Assembly (NCBI GenBank): GCA_947247005.1
Contig: OX365953.1
Location: 997,001-1,061,000, forward strand
Length of the DNA: 64,000 bases
Origin: Spisula solida
Lineage: Eukaryota; Mollusca; Bivalvia; Venerida; Mactridae
Direction: 5' to 3'
Shown here: positions 1 through 12,900 of the stretch, one piece after another
How positions within the stretch are numbered: the first letter of the stretch is position 1
Layout of the letters: each line of letters starts with the position of its first letter
Notes under the pieces: generated by a model
Seen by the model: only the letters and a program-made list of their open reading frames with translations
What the model was told of the DNA's origin: nothing
Databases searched by the model: none
Made by a program: the position numbers and the translations under genes

Positions 1-833
1 TAAGACCAACGTGTGTCGACCATATGCACAACTAGACTTGGTACTGATCATCCATACAAAGTTTCATTAAAATCCGACCAATGGGTACAGAGAAATAGCG
101 CAGACAAAATTTATAAGTGTAAAAAACCACCTGTAAAATATAACAGTTTATTTATAGTTTTCAATCAATTTTCTATGGCAACAATTTCTTATCCCGTGGT
201 GGAAGCCTTGTCTATAATAACTAGCTAAGTCAATCAAGGGGGATAAGTCTGTTGAAGTGTTGGATAGTGTTACAATAATATGACGTTGACAATGTACAGT
301 GTTTATAATGGTAAATAAGTATGCCATGTTTAAAAGCAACGCTTGGAATATGAAAATATATGAGATACAAATACTTGTTTGGTTAACAAATTCAATCAGG
401 GGCCATAATTCTGTTGGAATGTTGGATAGTGTTAAATGGCTTTGACAGTGTAAAGTGTTTATCCTAGTTCAAACACACACAATCACACTAAGGGTGCGGC
501 AGTAAATTTGAGACTCCCCTAAACTTAGCCAAAATGAAAATGCAGACATAGCCAACTTTATTGCACCACAACAATGATACAACTATAACACAACACAATG
601 GACGGCTTCTTCCATATACAGGACAGGAATCCATCAACTGGAGTGTAATCTGTCCTGGGTGAGATTTGGAGCAAGACAGCCTCCATTCGAAAGCTGTAAT
701 ATATATATCTAAGGTGTTTCAGTCTTTACAAGTATCCTGTTGCACTATGGATAATTAAGAATGAGAAATTTAAGTCCCCATGAATATTTATTTATAGATT
801 TTACAGTATAAAGAATAAGAAATAAGAACTCAC
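1..833. other. Intron with degenerate dispersed repeats
   Basis: No exon was recognised. Positions 1-100 match a dispersed family (core ACTAGGCTTGGTACTA, also near 21655-21780 and 62400-62520). Positions 180-470 hold two diverged copies of a unit with GGAAGCCTTGTC and GTTGGATAGTGTTA that recurs at 55575-55770. The next HECT-domain exons must lie left of position 1. Confidence 0.5.
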
Positions 834-989
834 TTGTTCCGTGAACTTCTTCCCCGGTAAACTTGACATTAAAGGAGTATGTCGGATCACCACCACAGGC
901 TAACCTCACACAGAACTGACTAGATGGTATTTGAGAGAGTTGTCTATAAGCCTGACAGTATGTCGTGTTAGTAGAGTAATCTTGTCTCT
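834..989 (-). CDS. HECTD4: HECTD4 exon 33 (start of HECT domain)
   Basis: Local residues 2477-2528: ERQDYSTNTTYCQAYRQLSQ, IPSSQFCVRLACGGDPTYSF, NVKFTGEEVHGT. The alignment through YCQAYRQL fixes the acceptor at TTTCAG|AGAGAC; the nearer CTTATAG at 944-950 is internal. Donor CAA|GTGAGT. The catalytic Cys and C-lobe lie in exons left of the window. The acceptor-side ~46 coding bases form the 72-bp array next to it. Confidence 0.93.
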
Positions 990-3900
990 CTGAAATAAAG
1001 CATAGAATTCAGGGTTTATATGCCTGACAGTGTGTTGTGTTAGTAGAGTAATCTTGTCTCTCTGAAATATAGCACAGAATTCAGTGTCTATATGCCTGAC
1101 AGTATGTCGTGTTAGTAGAGTAATCTTGTCTCTCTGAAATATAGCACAGAATTCAGGGTTTATATGCCTGACAATATGTCGTGTTAGTAGAGTAATCTTG
1201 TCTTTCTGAAATATAGCATAGAATTCAGGGTTTATATGCCTGACAGTATGTCGTGTTTGTAGAGTAATCTTGTCTCTCTGAAATATAGCATAGAATTCAG
1301 GGTTTATATGCCTGACAGTATGTTGTGTTAGTAGAGTAATCTTGTCTCTCTGAAATAAAGCACAGAATTCAGGGTTTATCAACAAGAACACATTTTGTAG
1401 TTCAATAATTATTTTCAAAGATGCAACAAAGAAATGACTAGAATGATAGAGTTAGTTATAAGCTTGGCACAATGTTGTGTTAGTGGAAGTCTTGTCATTG
1501 TGAAATGTTATATTTAAGTAACAAAAGTTTGTATAAATCTAGAAAGAGAATGAACTCAAAATTCTCTGTAACCCAAAACAACTTGGCAAGGCATATTCAT
1601 GGATTCTAATGATTAGAAAGACAAGAGGTCCACATAGAAGACTAGAAGCTCACATGGAAGACTAGAGACCCACAGGAAGAAGAGAGGCTCACATGGAAGA
1701 CTAGAGGCTCACATGGAAGACTAGAGGTTCACATGGAAGACTAGAGGCTCACATGGAAGACTAGAGGCTCGCATGGAAGACTAGAGGCTTACATAGGAGA
1801 CTAGAGGCTCACATGGAAGACAAGAGGCTCACATGGAAAACTAGAGGTTTACATGAAATACTAGAGGCTTGCATGGAAGATTAGGAGTTCACATGGAAAA
1901 CTAGAGGTGCACATGGAAGACAAGAGGTTCACATGGAAGACTAGAGGTTCACATGAAATACTAGAGGTTCACAGGAAAGACTAGAGACCCACATGGAAGA
2001 CTAAAGGCTCACATGGAAGACTAGATGCTCACAGAAAAGACTAGAGGTTTACATTGAAGACTGGGCTTGCCTACCTGTGTCACCTCTTAAAATAAAGTAA
2101 TCACAGTACAACCAATCCAGAGCAGGCCTCTGTAGAGCAATAACCTCTCTTTATCAACAACTTCAAAATTACATAAGCTAATATTTACTATAAATCTAAC
2201 CTCTGACGAGCAATAACCTCTGAACAATGTTCAATATATGCAGCTCCCAAAGGGCGTTGCTCAACAGAGGTTGTGCTGTATTATCAAACATACCTCCAAT
2301 ATCTTCCAATGGATCTAGAACAATCTCAGGTGCTGCCTGGTCTGGTTTTCTCTTGGCTGTAGCATTTAATATCCTATTGATGAGGAAGATCTTCGAATCG
2401 TAGAAGATCAGACCTCGTACCCGTGACAACAAGGCAGCCGAGCTCCGATTGTACGTCTTCCAAGGTCTAAGGTCAATCAATGGCAAGAAGAATGTCTCTA
2501 AGGTGTTGTTCAGAGATTGTAGGAAGGCAAAGCGTAATCGGATACTTTCAATTGGTACTCCTGAAATGTGACAAATATTTCTAAAGATAGACTACTTTCA
2601 ATTGGTACTCCTGAAATGCTAAAGATAGACTACTTTCAATTGGTACTCCTGAAATGTAACATATGTTCTAAAGATAGACTACTTTCAATTGGTACAGCTG
2701 AAATGTAACGTTCTAAAGATAGACTATTTTCAATTGGTACTGCTGAAATGTAACGTTCTAAAGATAGACTACTTTCAATTGGTACTCTTGAATGGCATAC
2801 TTTGGTCTAATTCAGGGTCGGCCGAACAGAGTAATTTATGTGTCTTTTATCAAATGCATTGCTACTAATCGGCTCAGGGCGTCCACAGAATGCCTTGACA
2901 TTGGATACACGAGCATCGGTCAGTATCCAGGTATCTCTATCACACAGTAATTGGATGTCTGTCAAGTCAACACTCAATAGCCAATAGACGTATATTTCTT
3001 TGTTTGACGGCCATGAACAATCGTTAGGCTCCCGATTCTCAACACTCGACAGACAAAAGACATCCAATTCTTCTTTTGACTCCAAAAAATAATTGTTAGG
3101 CTTCCAATTCTAATGTGACAGAGATGAGACCATGCTATAATTGCCAGCAGCATCAAGCAGCATTTAGACTTACCCTGTAGACATGTATATTGTTCCCCGC
3201 CACATTAGACTTACCCTGTAGACATGTATATTGTTCCCCACCACAACAAACTTACCCTGTAGACATGTATATTGTTCCCCCGCCACATTAATCTTACCCT
3301 GTAGACATGTATATTGTTCCCCGCCACATTAGACTTACCCTGTAGACATGTATATTGTTCCCCCCCCACATTAGACTTACCCTGTAGACATGTATATTGT
3401 TCCCCCGCCACATTAATCTTACCCTGTAGACATGTATATTGTTCCCCACCACATTAGACTTACCCTGTAGACCTGTATATTGTTCCCCGCCACATTAGAC
3501 TTACCCTGTAGACATGTATATTGTTCCCCCGCCACATTAGACTTACCCTGTAGACATGTATATTGTTCCCCCGCCACATTAGACTTACCCTGTAGACATG
3601 TATATTGTTCCCCGCCACATTAGACTTACCCTGTAGACATGTATATTGTTCCCCGCCACATTAGACTTACCCTGTAGACATGTATATTGTTCCCCACCAC
3701 ATTAGACTTACCCTGTAGACATGTATATTGTTCCCCGCCACATTAGACTTACCCTGTAGACATGTATACTGTATAGCGGGTATATTTCACGGGGTCCATT
3801 ATTCGCGTTATCTGGATCCTTTTGAATTCACGGTGTCTTGATTTCGCGCAAACGACCTCAACCGCGAATTAAAAACCTTGTTGATAAACATGAAATGGGA

Positions 3901-6900
3901 GGTCAATCTTACATAAGTTACACATTGGAAAATAAAAAAACGGAAATTGATTGCTGAACACGGCAATTTATAAAGCTTAAAACTTACATGCAATATCGTA
4001 AGAAAACCGGGCGTAATGACAATTAACAAGACGCGAGAATGACTATCGCTCCGCCCACCCGCATCACGTGACTCTGTTTTCGAATACCCCGACAACTATC
4101 GCCCGTTTCATACTGATATGTGCATATGGTATAGGTTTGATTAAACCACGCATGGCGTGATTAAACGTTAAAAACGTTTAAATTGACTAAACTATGCACA
4201 GAGTATTTTGTAATTTGATAATCCGTCTGATTAGTAAATTTCTTAAATAATATGATTTTATCGCGACATTTTGTGGGGTTTATAATTTGTGTTTTACAAG
4301 CATAACGGTAGCCGCAGTATATTTCTACAGACCTGGTATAAATATCTAAATCAATTGTGAACATGGATAATTTGTCAAGAGACCATAATTCTCAAATAGT
4401 ACATTACATATCAAGTGATCTGTTAACTTTAATGTCACTTCACAGCATGCTGTCTAGCTCCCTAGATCATAGAGGGACACCGCCCGGTCGCATCTACCAG
4501 TCCCCATTTCCTGTTTATTTGGCTATAAAGTATATGGCAAATATATATACACGATCAGATCTATATTATCTTCCCTTATTATCAGCAGAATCAAAGAATG
4601 CTGGAGAATCATGACTTGTCAAATTAAATTCAAGTACAATAATGATAAAAGAAATACAAGTATATATGTTTGTATTGCATGTTTATTCTGTTGGATGCTG
4701 ATTGCATGGCACGTGGAAGAAAAAGAGGGAACCTGTTATGATAACAGGCGTTTAAATTAGTATTCGGGCATCAAATGCGTTAGAAAAAGAAAACTACGAT
4801 GCCCATATACCTATATTTTTGTGGATAACACATTTATTGTCTTTTTCTAATTATCAGAATAAAACAGTTTTGTGTTCGAACCAAGCATTTTTCATGTCGA
4901 TCTTATTTATTTTTAAATCTATCGATTTTAAACAGTCATAAAAATGTTTCTGTTCCGCCGATTTTCAAAACTATTGGTGTTTTCCTTTCTACAGAAATAT
5001 ATCTGAAAGTTAAAACCACTGTCATTAAAAAATATTTACAGGCAAAAAAGGTATTTTTGTGTTGTCGGGTTTTATAAAGCAATAATCCCAATAAAATCTT
5101 AATTTTTAAACCTTGATAAAAAGATCAATATTTCATAGATCTTCATTATTTTTGGTGGTGTCATATTCTACAAACCTATAGCTTTCATTTGCATCCACTG
5201 TCATTTAAATATATTCACAAATAAAAAAGATATAGAGGAAACATCGACTTAAAATGCAATATCCCTATATATTCTTATTGAATGGTGTCGGAGGGTTTAA
5301 TCCTAATTAGCACCACGCGATATTGTTATAGCGATAGCGCGTTCTGATTGGTTAACGATTTTTATCGCTGTTTATGTGGGCGGAGCTTGCGTCTTGTTAA
5401 TTCAAGTAGGATTTACAAATTACACAGTAAGATTATTTATTTTGTTCATAAATCGCTGGTTGCGTTTCGACGGTTATTTTGAACGATTTGTTTGATGGCC
5501 GAGTTGACTATCATTAGATCAATTACACAAACAAATACTTTTTCGGCAAACATTTACACGTTTTGCAAACAAAAGTGTTAAATCTAATAATTTTGATGCA
5601 CCTGCTTACAATTAACACCTTTTAACGTTGAGAAAACATGATGCACGTATGATATTTGATACACATGCATTTTTTTAACTTGTAAATAACATGCAATTGA
5701 TAATTGATTTTTTATATATATTTATATATATTTTTATTTTTTTAATTCTGTTTTATGGTTGTGTATACTAAGCTTTGTACGACTATGTTCCCTTGCAAGT
5801 ATATAGTTCGGTTTTTATTGATAGGTATATATAAATTATCTAGTCTCTTATAGCTCCAGTGTGGAGCGGCAAAGTACTTTTATAATTGTTCAAATATGTA
5901 ATGTAAATATTGTAAGAATGTACATTCAGATGAGACTTTAATAAAGATTATCTCTCTGCATAGAGTTTACACACGTTTTACAAAGATCTAATTTCGAATT
6001 ATATTTTGTAATTTATTGTAAGTCGAAGTCTTACTGCCATATTTTATTTAATCGACGTACTTCTTGCAAAATCATTGGGTCAGCGTTGGTTTTTAATCAT
6101 GAATTGTCTCCCTTTGTAAAATTTGTATATTTACGAGGTGAATATTTCGCTGGGTTTAGATTTCGCGCTATCGATGTTGACCGCGAATATAGCGAAAATT
6201 AGACCCCCGTGAAATATATCCGCTATACAGTATTGTTCCCCCGCCACATTAGACTTACCCTGTAGACATGTATATTGTTCCCCCGCCACATTAGACTTAC
6301 CCTGTAGACATGTATATTGTTCCCCCGCCACATTAGACTTACCCTGTAGACATGTATATTGTTCCCCCGCCATATTAGACTTACCCTGTAGACATGTATA
6401 TTGTTCCCCCCCACATTAGACTTACCCTGTAGACATGTATATTGTTCCCCCGCCACTTTAGACTTACCCTGTAGACATGTATATTGTTCCCCCGCCACAT
6501 TAATCTTACCCTGTAGACATGTATATTGTTCCCCCGCCACATTAGACTTACCCTGTAGACATGTATATTGTTCCCCCCCCCACATTAGACTTACCCTGTA
6601 GACATGTATATTGTTCCCCCCCCACATTAGACTTACCCTGTAGACATGTATATTGTTCCCCGCCACATTAGACTTACCCTGTAGACATGTATATTGTTCC
6701 CCCGCCATATTAGACTTACCCTGTAGACATGTATATCGATCCCCCGCCACATTAGACTTACCCTGTAGACATGTATATTGTTCCCCCGCCAGTAGACATG
6801 TATATTGTTCCCCCGCCACATTAATCTTACCCTGTAGACATGTATATTGTTCCCCCGCCACATTAGACTTACCCTGTAGACATGTATATTGTTCCCCCCC

Positions 6901-9900
6901 CCCACATTAGACTTACCATGTAGACTTGTATATTGTTCCCCGCCACGTTAGACTTACCCTGTAGACATGTATATTGTTCCCCGCCACATTAGACTTACCC
7001 TGTAGACATGTATATTGTTCCCCCGCCACATTAATCTTACCCTGTAGACATGTATATTGTTCCCCCGCCACATTAGACTTACCCTGTAGACATGTATATT
7101 GTTCCCCCGCCACATTAGACTTACCCTGCAGACATGTATATTGTTCCCCCGCCACATTAGACTTACCCTGTAGACATGTATATTGTTCCCCGCCACATTA
7201 GACTTACCCTGTAGACATGTATATTGTTCCCTGCCACACGAGACTTACCCTGTAGACATGTATATTGTTCCCCCGCCACATTAGACTTACCCTGCAGACA
7301 TGTATATTGTTCCCCCGCCACATTAGACTTACCCTGTAGACATGTATATTGTTCCCCGCCACATTAGACTTACCCTGTAGACATGTATATTGTTCCCTGC
7401 CACACGAGACTTACCCTGTAGACATGTATATTGTTCCCCGCCACATTAGACTTACCCTGTAGACATGTATATAGTTCCCCGCCACATTAGACTTACCCTG
7501 TAGACATGTATATTGTTCCCCGCCACATTAGACTTACCCTGTAGACATGCATATTGTTCCCCGCCACATTAGACTACCCTGTAGACATGCATATTGTTCC
7601 CCGCCACATTAGACTTACCCTGTAGACATGTATATTGTTCCCCGCCACATTAGACTTACCCTGTAGACATGTAAATTGTTCCCCGCCACATTAGACTTAC
7701 CCTGTAGACATGTATATTGTTCACTAGCAAGTTCAGCTTGACCGATGTATATCTCATGAGGATGTAACCTGGCTGGAGTGACCGCTAGTTTTCTACAGTA
7801 AGAGTTAACAAAGTGTGTTAATGCAGTATCCATGTCTAGAGTCCATTGTCTCGCCATCTGTTGTGCCTGGCTGTTGTCTAAACATGCACATCTGAAATAA
7901 CAAGTAATTAAGAATTGCAAGCAATACAGAAGTCCCCTACCGGTTTGAGGCCATTTTCAATGTTTCTGTTGCCATAGCAACCACAATTTTTGTCAGAATC
8001 AAACTTTTTTTAGACGTGCATAATCCCCTTATTGCCCCCTATCCACATATCAAGTTTCATACACCTAGCTTGGAAACTGTTTGAGTTATAGCAGGGTCCA
8101 GATTTGGGCATATTTTCACTCTTTCTGTTGCCATAGCAACAACAATTTTCGTCAGAATCAAAATATTTTTGGACGTGCATAATCCCCTTATTGCCCCCTA
8201 TCCACATACCAAGTTTCATAAACCTAGCTTGGAAATTGTTTGAGTTATGTCAGGATCCAGATTGTTTGACGGACGGACCCACTGACTGACGGACTGATGG
8301 ACGTACTGACTGACTGACGTCCCCTACCGGTTTTAAGCCATTTTCAATGTTTCTGTTGCCATAGCAACCACATTTTTGTCAGAATCACAAATATTTTTGT
8401 ACGTGCATAATCCCCTCATTGCACCCTATCCACACATCAAGTTTCATAAACCTAGCTTGAAAACTGTTTGAGTTATGTCAGGATCCAGATTTTTTGACGG
8501 ACGGACGGACGGACTCCCTTAATTTCTTTTCGGTCACACTGACTGACGGACGGAGGGCAAACCTATAGTCCCCTCCAGTCAAAAACCGGTAGGGGACTAA
8601 CAACAATAAATATGTACAGTATACCGTCTAGCGGATTAATTCTGTGGGGTTTTAATTCTGCGTTTTATGCGGTTCGAGGCTGACTCGCAGAAATAAATTC
8701 TACACAGATGAATGTTCGTAGATTATTTTTCACAAAATTTAGATTCATTTACTTTAATATACACTCATTTAAAATAACAACAATAAGTATGTACAGTATA
8801 ATCACTATGGTTTTCAGGAGCCTCGGTCGTCATCCAGGGTTTAATGCATAGAATTTATATAGACAGGTCATATTTTTTTATAAAGATTTTTATGTTACAA
8901 TAATGCCAATTTTCCTCCACATGTGGAGTAGCTGCTTATTCATTGGGTACCATTTGTGGTTTGGTTCTTATTTGGTAAAGTACATGTGAATGCATTGAGA
9001 TCACAATAGATAATTTAATCTGAATCTGTATCATTGTTGGTACATTCAGTATTTTACAAGTTAAGTTTCATTTTCTGTTATTTTGATTCATTTGGTACAC
9101 TTTCTCGTGTAGTTGCCATCACTGTCCTGGTGACTTATGAAAAGGTTAAGTAAAGAAAGTGATTTTCAAAAATAGGACTTATAGATGAGAGCGACATATG
9201 AGGGAAGACATACAGTACTTCTCAAAATAAATGTCAAATATAGCACAGAGAATTTGGCCTGATCCTGAACTTTATATAAGAATATATTACAAGGTTCAAG
9301 CATTGAATATTTTAATTTCTGCTAGAAAATCGTGCAATATTGGTCCTTTATAAATGCGTTAGTATTACACATTGAGCGCCTTCGTGATACTTCCTGCTTA
9401 TCAAAACATACAACCGGAATTATAAATATATATAGTATACACAATATATCAGCTGTTAAATTATGATAATAGAAGGTCGAAAGTCGGGTCAAATTCTCTG
9501 AACGATACACAAGATAGAACAGCTCATACGTAAGAGTTTAGTAAAAGAAAAGAAGATTTTTCAAGCATTAAGTCACTCAACAATTTATGAGTGAGTGTGG
9601 CATATGAGTGTAGACATACGGTACCTCTCGAAATGAATGTCAAATCCACAAGATAGAATAGCTCTCCACGTTCCTCTGACATCTAGTTTCACCTGATCAG
9701 CTACGTATTGCAGGAATCCATCCAACGTTAAACAACGACTATCCTCCTTCTCAGAGACTCCATGCTGAAATAAGAGATGTTTGTAAAACATGTATGCCTC
9801 TCACGGCAGCCCAACAATCAGAAACCTTGACCTACTGGCATACCTGCCAATTTTCCGAAATCCCAAAGTTGAGTGTTAATGGGAAATGTGTAACGAAGCG

Positions 9901-12900
9901 CCCTGCAAGACGCATCTGGAGTCTTTATCCATGAATTATAATAACATTAAGAGGGTGATAACCTGCTCATTTAAATGTTACTTAATCACCAGAAAATAAA
10001 GGTTTATTGTATTTTCACATAAGAAATACGAAAGCGGAGTAGCACTCGGAACTACTCGGCCATTTCTACGGAAATAACCTCGGATATAATAGGGAACGAA
10101 AGTAGTTCCAAGATGGCCGCCGCCTGTTTTGCTGCCGTTGCTTCGGAAAGATCGAGGATAATTGCGATGTTTCACCAAATTCTGACGGCCAACATACACA
10201 TGCATCGATGGTATAACATGTTATTTCAATAGAAACCATTTTGAAACATTCAGATTGGTTAAAAAGATTGATTAAAATCTGCCAATTATTGACATTTCAT
10301 GATTTTCATCATTTTCAATGATTTTCATTTTGACAGTTTTTTATGATGCACAAATTTGTGACTAAATTCAGTCTGAAATGACTGAATACTATGGGTTTCT
10401 TCGATTATCTTGTATTGATGGGGGAAAATATACCCAGTTTGTGGTTCGAACCCACGACCCCTCTTCCCTAAATCATTTTAAGCCTGAGGGGCCCTATACC
10501 GACTGAGCTGACTGTGCCGCCGTCTAACCCGACATCATAAGCTTAACAAAACCACTATACCTTTAACAATAACATTAAGGGTAATTTGCAGTCCGACCGG
10601 CTGGCCAGGGCTCGAACCAATTATCCTCGCGAATGCTCTACCGCCAGAGCTTCCCGACCACTTTTAACAGTTGCACTCATACTAAAATAAATTCTGTGCA
10701 TAACTGGCTGGCTCACCTATTAATCGTACTGCCTTTATAATTACAGCAATATGTGATTTACCTGATATTAATTTAAATAAGGGAAATATCGCCTACTCTT
10801 TAGCCAGGTGGTAGAGGGTCCTGTTCAGTGCTGAAGGTCTCGGGCCCCATCATACCAATGACGAAATAAAAATTGTACCAGAAATTTGCTTGCAAGACTC
10901 AGCATTAAAGGAAAATGGCTTTTCTTCTCTCATACCCTCATGGTGATGGATAACGTCAAAATTGAGGTGTCGAGAGTGATTAATATAAGTTATTTCACAA
11001 TCGACCTTTAATAAATTAGTATAAACTAAGAGAACAGTCTTGCTGTTTTAGTTCGCATGACAAAAAGACTAAAATTACTCGAAAGGAAAATGGTGGTATC
11101 AAACCTACCCACTAATGAGACACTCTACCATCCGAGCTAATTGAGTTGCCATCGAGAGACTCACAGATTACAACACTTACACAATTGTAACAGGCTCACT
11201 TGCGCTTGAGGTGTATTTGCAAGTGAGTGTCTGTTTTCCCAGGTTACAACTACATTGTATAATAATCATTTACAACAATCAAAGCAAAGAGAACCAATTC
11301 AAGTAAGGATTCAACGATTCAATGTGTCAATATTAATCCAATCTAATAAATACAATATAACATCACAGCTGAGCAGTCTAATTTAAGTTCAATAAGAGTA
11401 ATAGTAAGCCATAATTCAATAGAAAAGTAAAAGAGTAATAAGTTTGGTTTTTACTAATTTAAACCCCAAACAAAATATATCTTTTAATTCAAAGCCTAAA
11501 GAGGAGCTCAGCAGCTTAGTGACAAGTTGAAGGGTAAATGTCTGTGAACTGAGACAGAAGCATCTTTTTCTCAGCCTTATATACCCATCCAAGTATAGAA
11601 AGCATGAGTCTTATTCATTTTAACTATTTTATTTTTATTGGCAAACTTGTGTAACAGGCACTTATTGTTCTTGAGGCATAAAGTTTGTTTGATCTTTGCC
11701 TACCTACTGTACCAAATAAAAATGCCCTCTATTCAAATATTAAAATTATATTATTGCTTTCCAGAGAAAAATATTTTTTATCTGACAAGCCAGAACATTT
11801 TTATTGTAAGTGTTTATTTTTAAAGGTTTATATAATATTACAAGCATATATTTGACCGAGCAACCACAAATAATATCTACTATAAATAAAATAAAATTGG
11901 ACTTACCTACCTACCTAATATGAAAATATGGGTTGGCTAAGGTCAAATAACTTTTTTTAATTAAAAATTTTATGTCTGTCATGTACAATCACTAAAAAAT
12001 ATGCTTGAAAGTTGGCACCAGCTGGCAATATAACAGATCAGGGTGTCAGTGCAAAATCCCCACTGATATTTTTAAATATGTAGATGGACAAAATCCACAT
12101 CAAGGATATTTCAAGGTGGATAAAATTCCCATCAATTTTCATGGATTTTATGGGTATTTGGGGGTAATTATCCCTGGTGTTAGCATCATGAAGGTTTTAC
12201 CTGGTTTATCACACCTTTGAAATTTTAGCTGTCTGCTTAAATTGCTTGTTTATAATTTTTGTTAGTTGGTGTCAACTGATGGTTGTATAGTACTGAGGTG
12301 TCAAAAGATGTGTGTACAGCCAGGTTTTAAGAAGCATACATTTTATGATATTTGTAAAGTCATACTTTTTAATGGTTTGGGCCAATTTGATTTTTCTTGG
12401 GCCATTTTTGCTTTTTTTGGACCATTATCCCAATTGGCCACATACAGAGCTAGCTCTGAGAATTTCATGAAACATGAAGTTTTCATTTAACAAAGTATGG
12501 GTGACTATCTGAGTAGATAGTTGGGTCATGTGGGGTCAAAAACTAGGTCAAAAGGTCAAATAATATGATAACCTTGTTAACACTCTGGTGGCCACAATTT
12601 TGCTTTAATCTTCATAAAGTTTGGTCAAAATGTTTATCTTGGTGACCTTAAGGTTAAGTTCGAAGTTGGGTCATGTGGGGTCAAAAACTAGGTCAAAAGG
12701 TCAAATAATAGCAAAACCTTGTTAACACTCTGGAGGTCACATTTTTGCTTTGATCTTCACTAAACTTGGTAAAAAACTAGGTAAAAAAATAAGAAAACCT
12801 TCTTAACACTCTGGAGGCCACATTTTTCATGGTTCATGTGGTGTCAAAAACTATGTCAATAGGTCAAATAACAGAAAAACCTTATTAACACTCTTGAGGC

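Noticed and set aside
944..950. CTTATAG at 944-950 as the acceptor of exon 33
   Set aside because: Coding similarity (TNTTYCQAYRQL) continues upstream to TTTCAG at 990, and only that acceptor matches the phase left by exon 32.
906..1418. 170-codon open frame with 24-residue repeats RHTVRHINPEFYAIFQRDKITLLT-like
   Set aside because: This is the 72-bp array read in a frame different from that of exon 33; the real exon frame hits a stop in each extra unit.
6223..6861. A 212-codon minus-strand open frame of repeating AGEQYTCLQGKSNV
   Set aside because: It is the 41-42-bp minisatellite read through with frame slips; the EQYTCLQG word comes from the end of exon 31, and there is no start context or acceptor. 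Not a gene.
3163..7700. CRISPR-like array of regularly spaced repeats
   Set aside because: Units are contiguous without unique spacers, there are no cas genes, and the setting is a eukaryotic intron.
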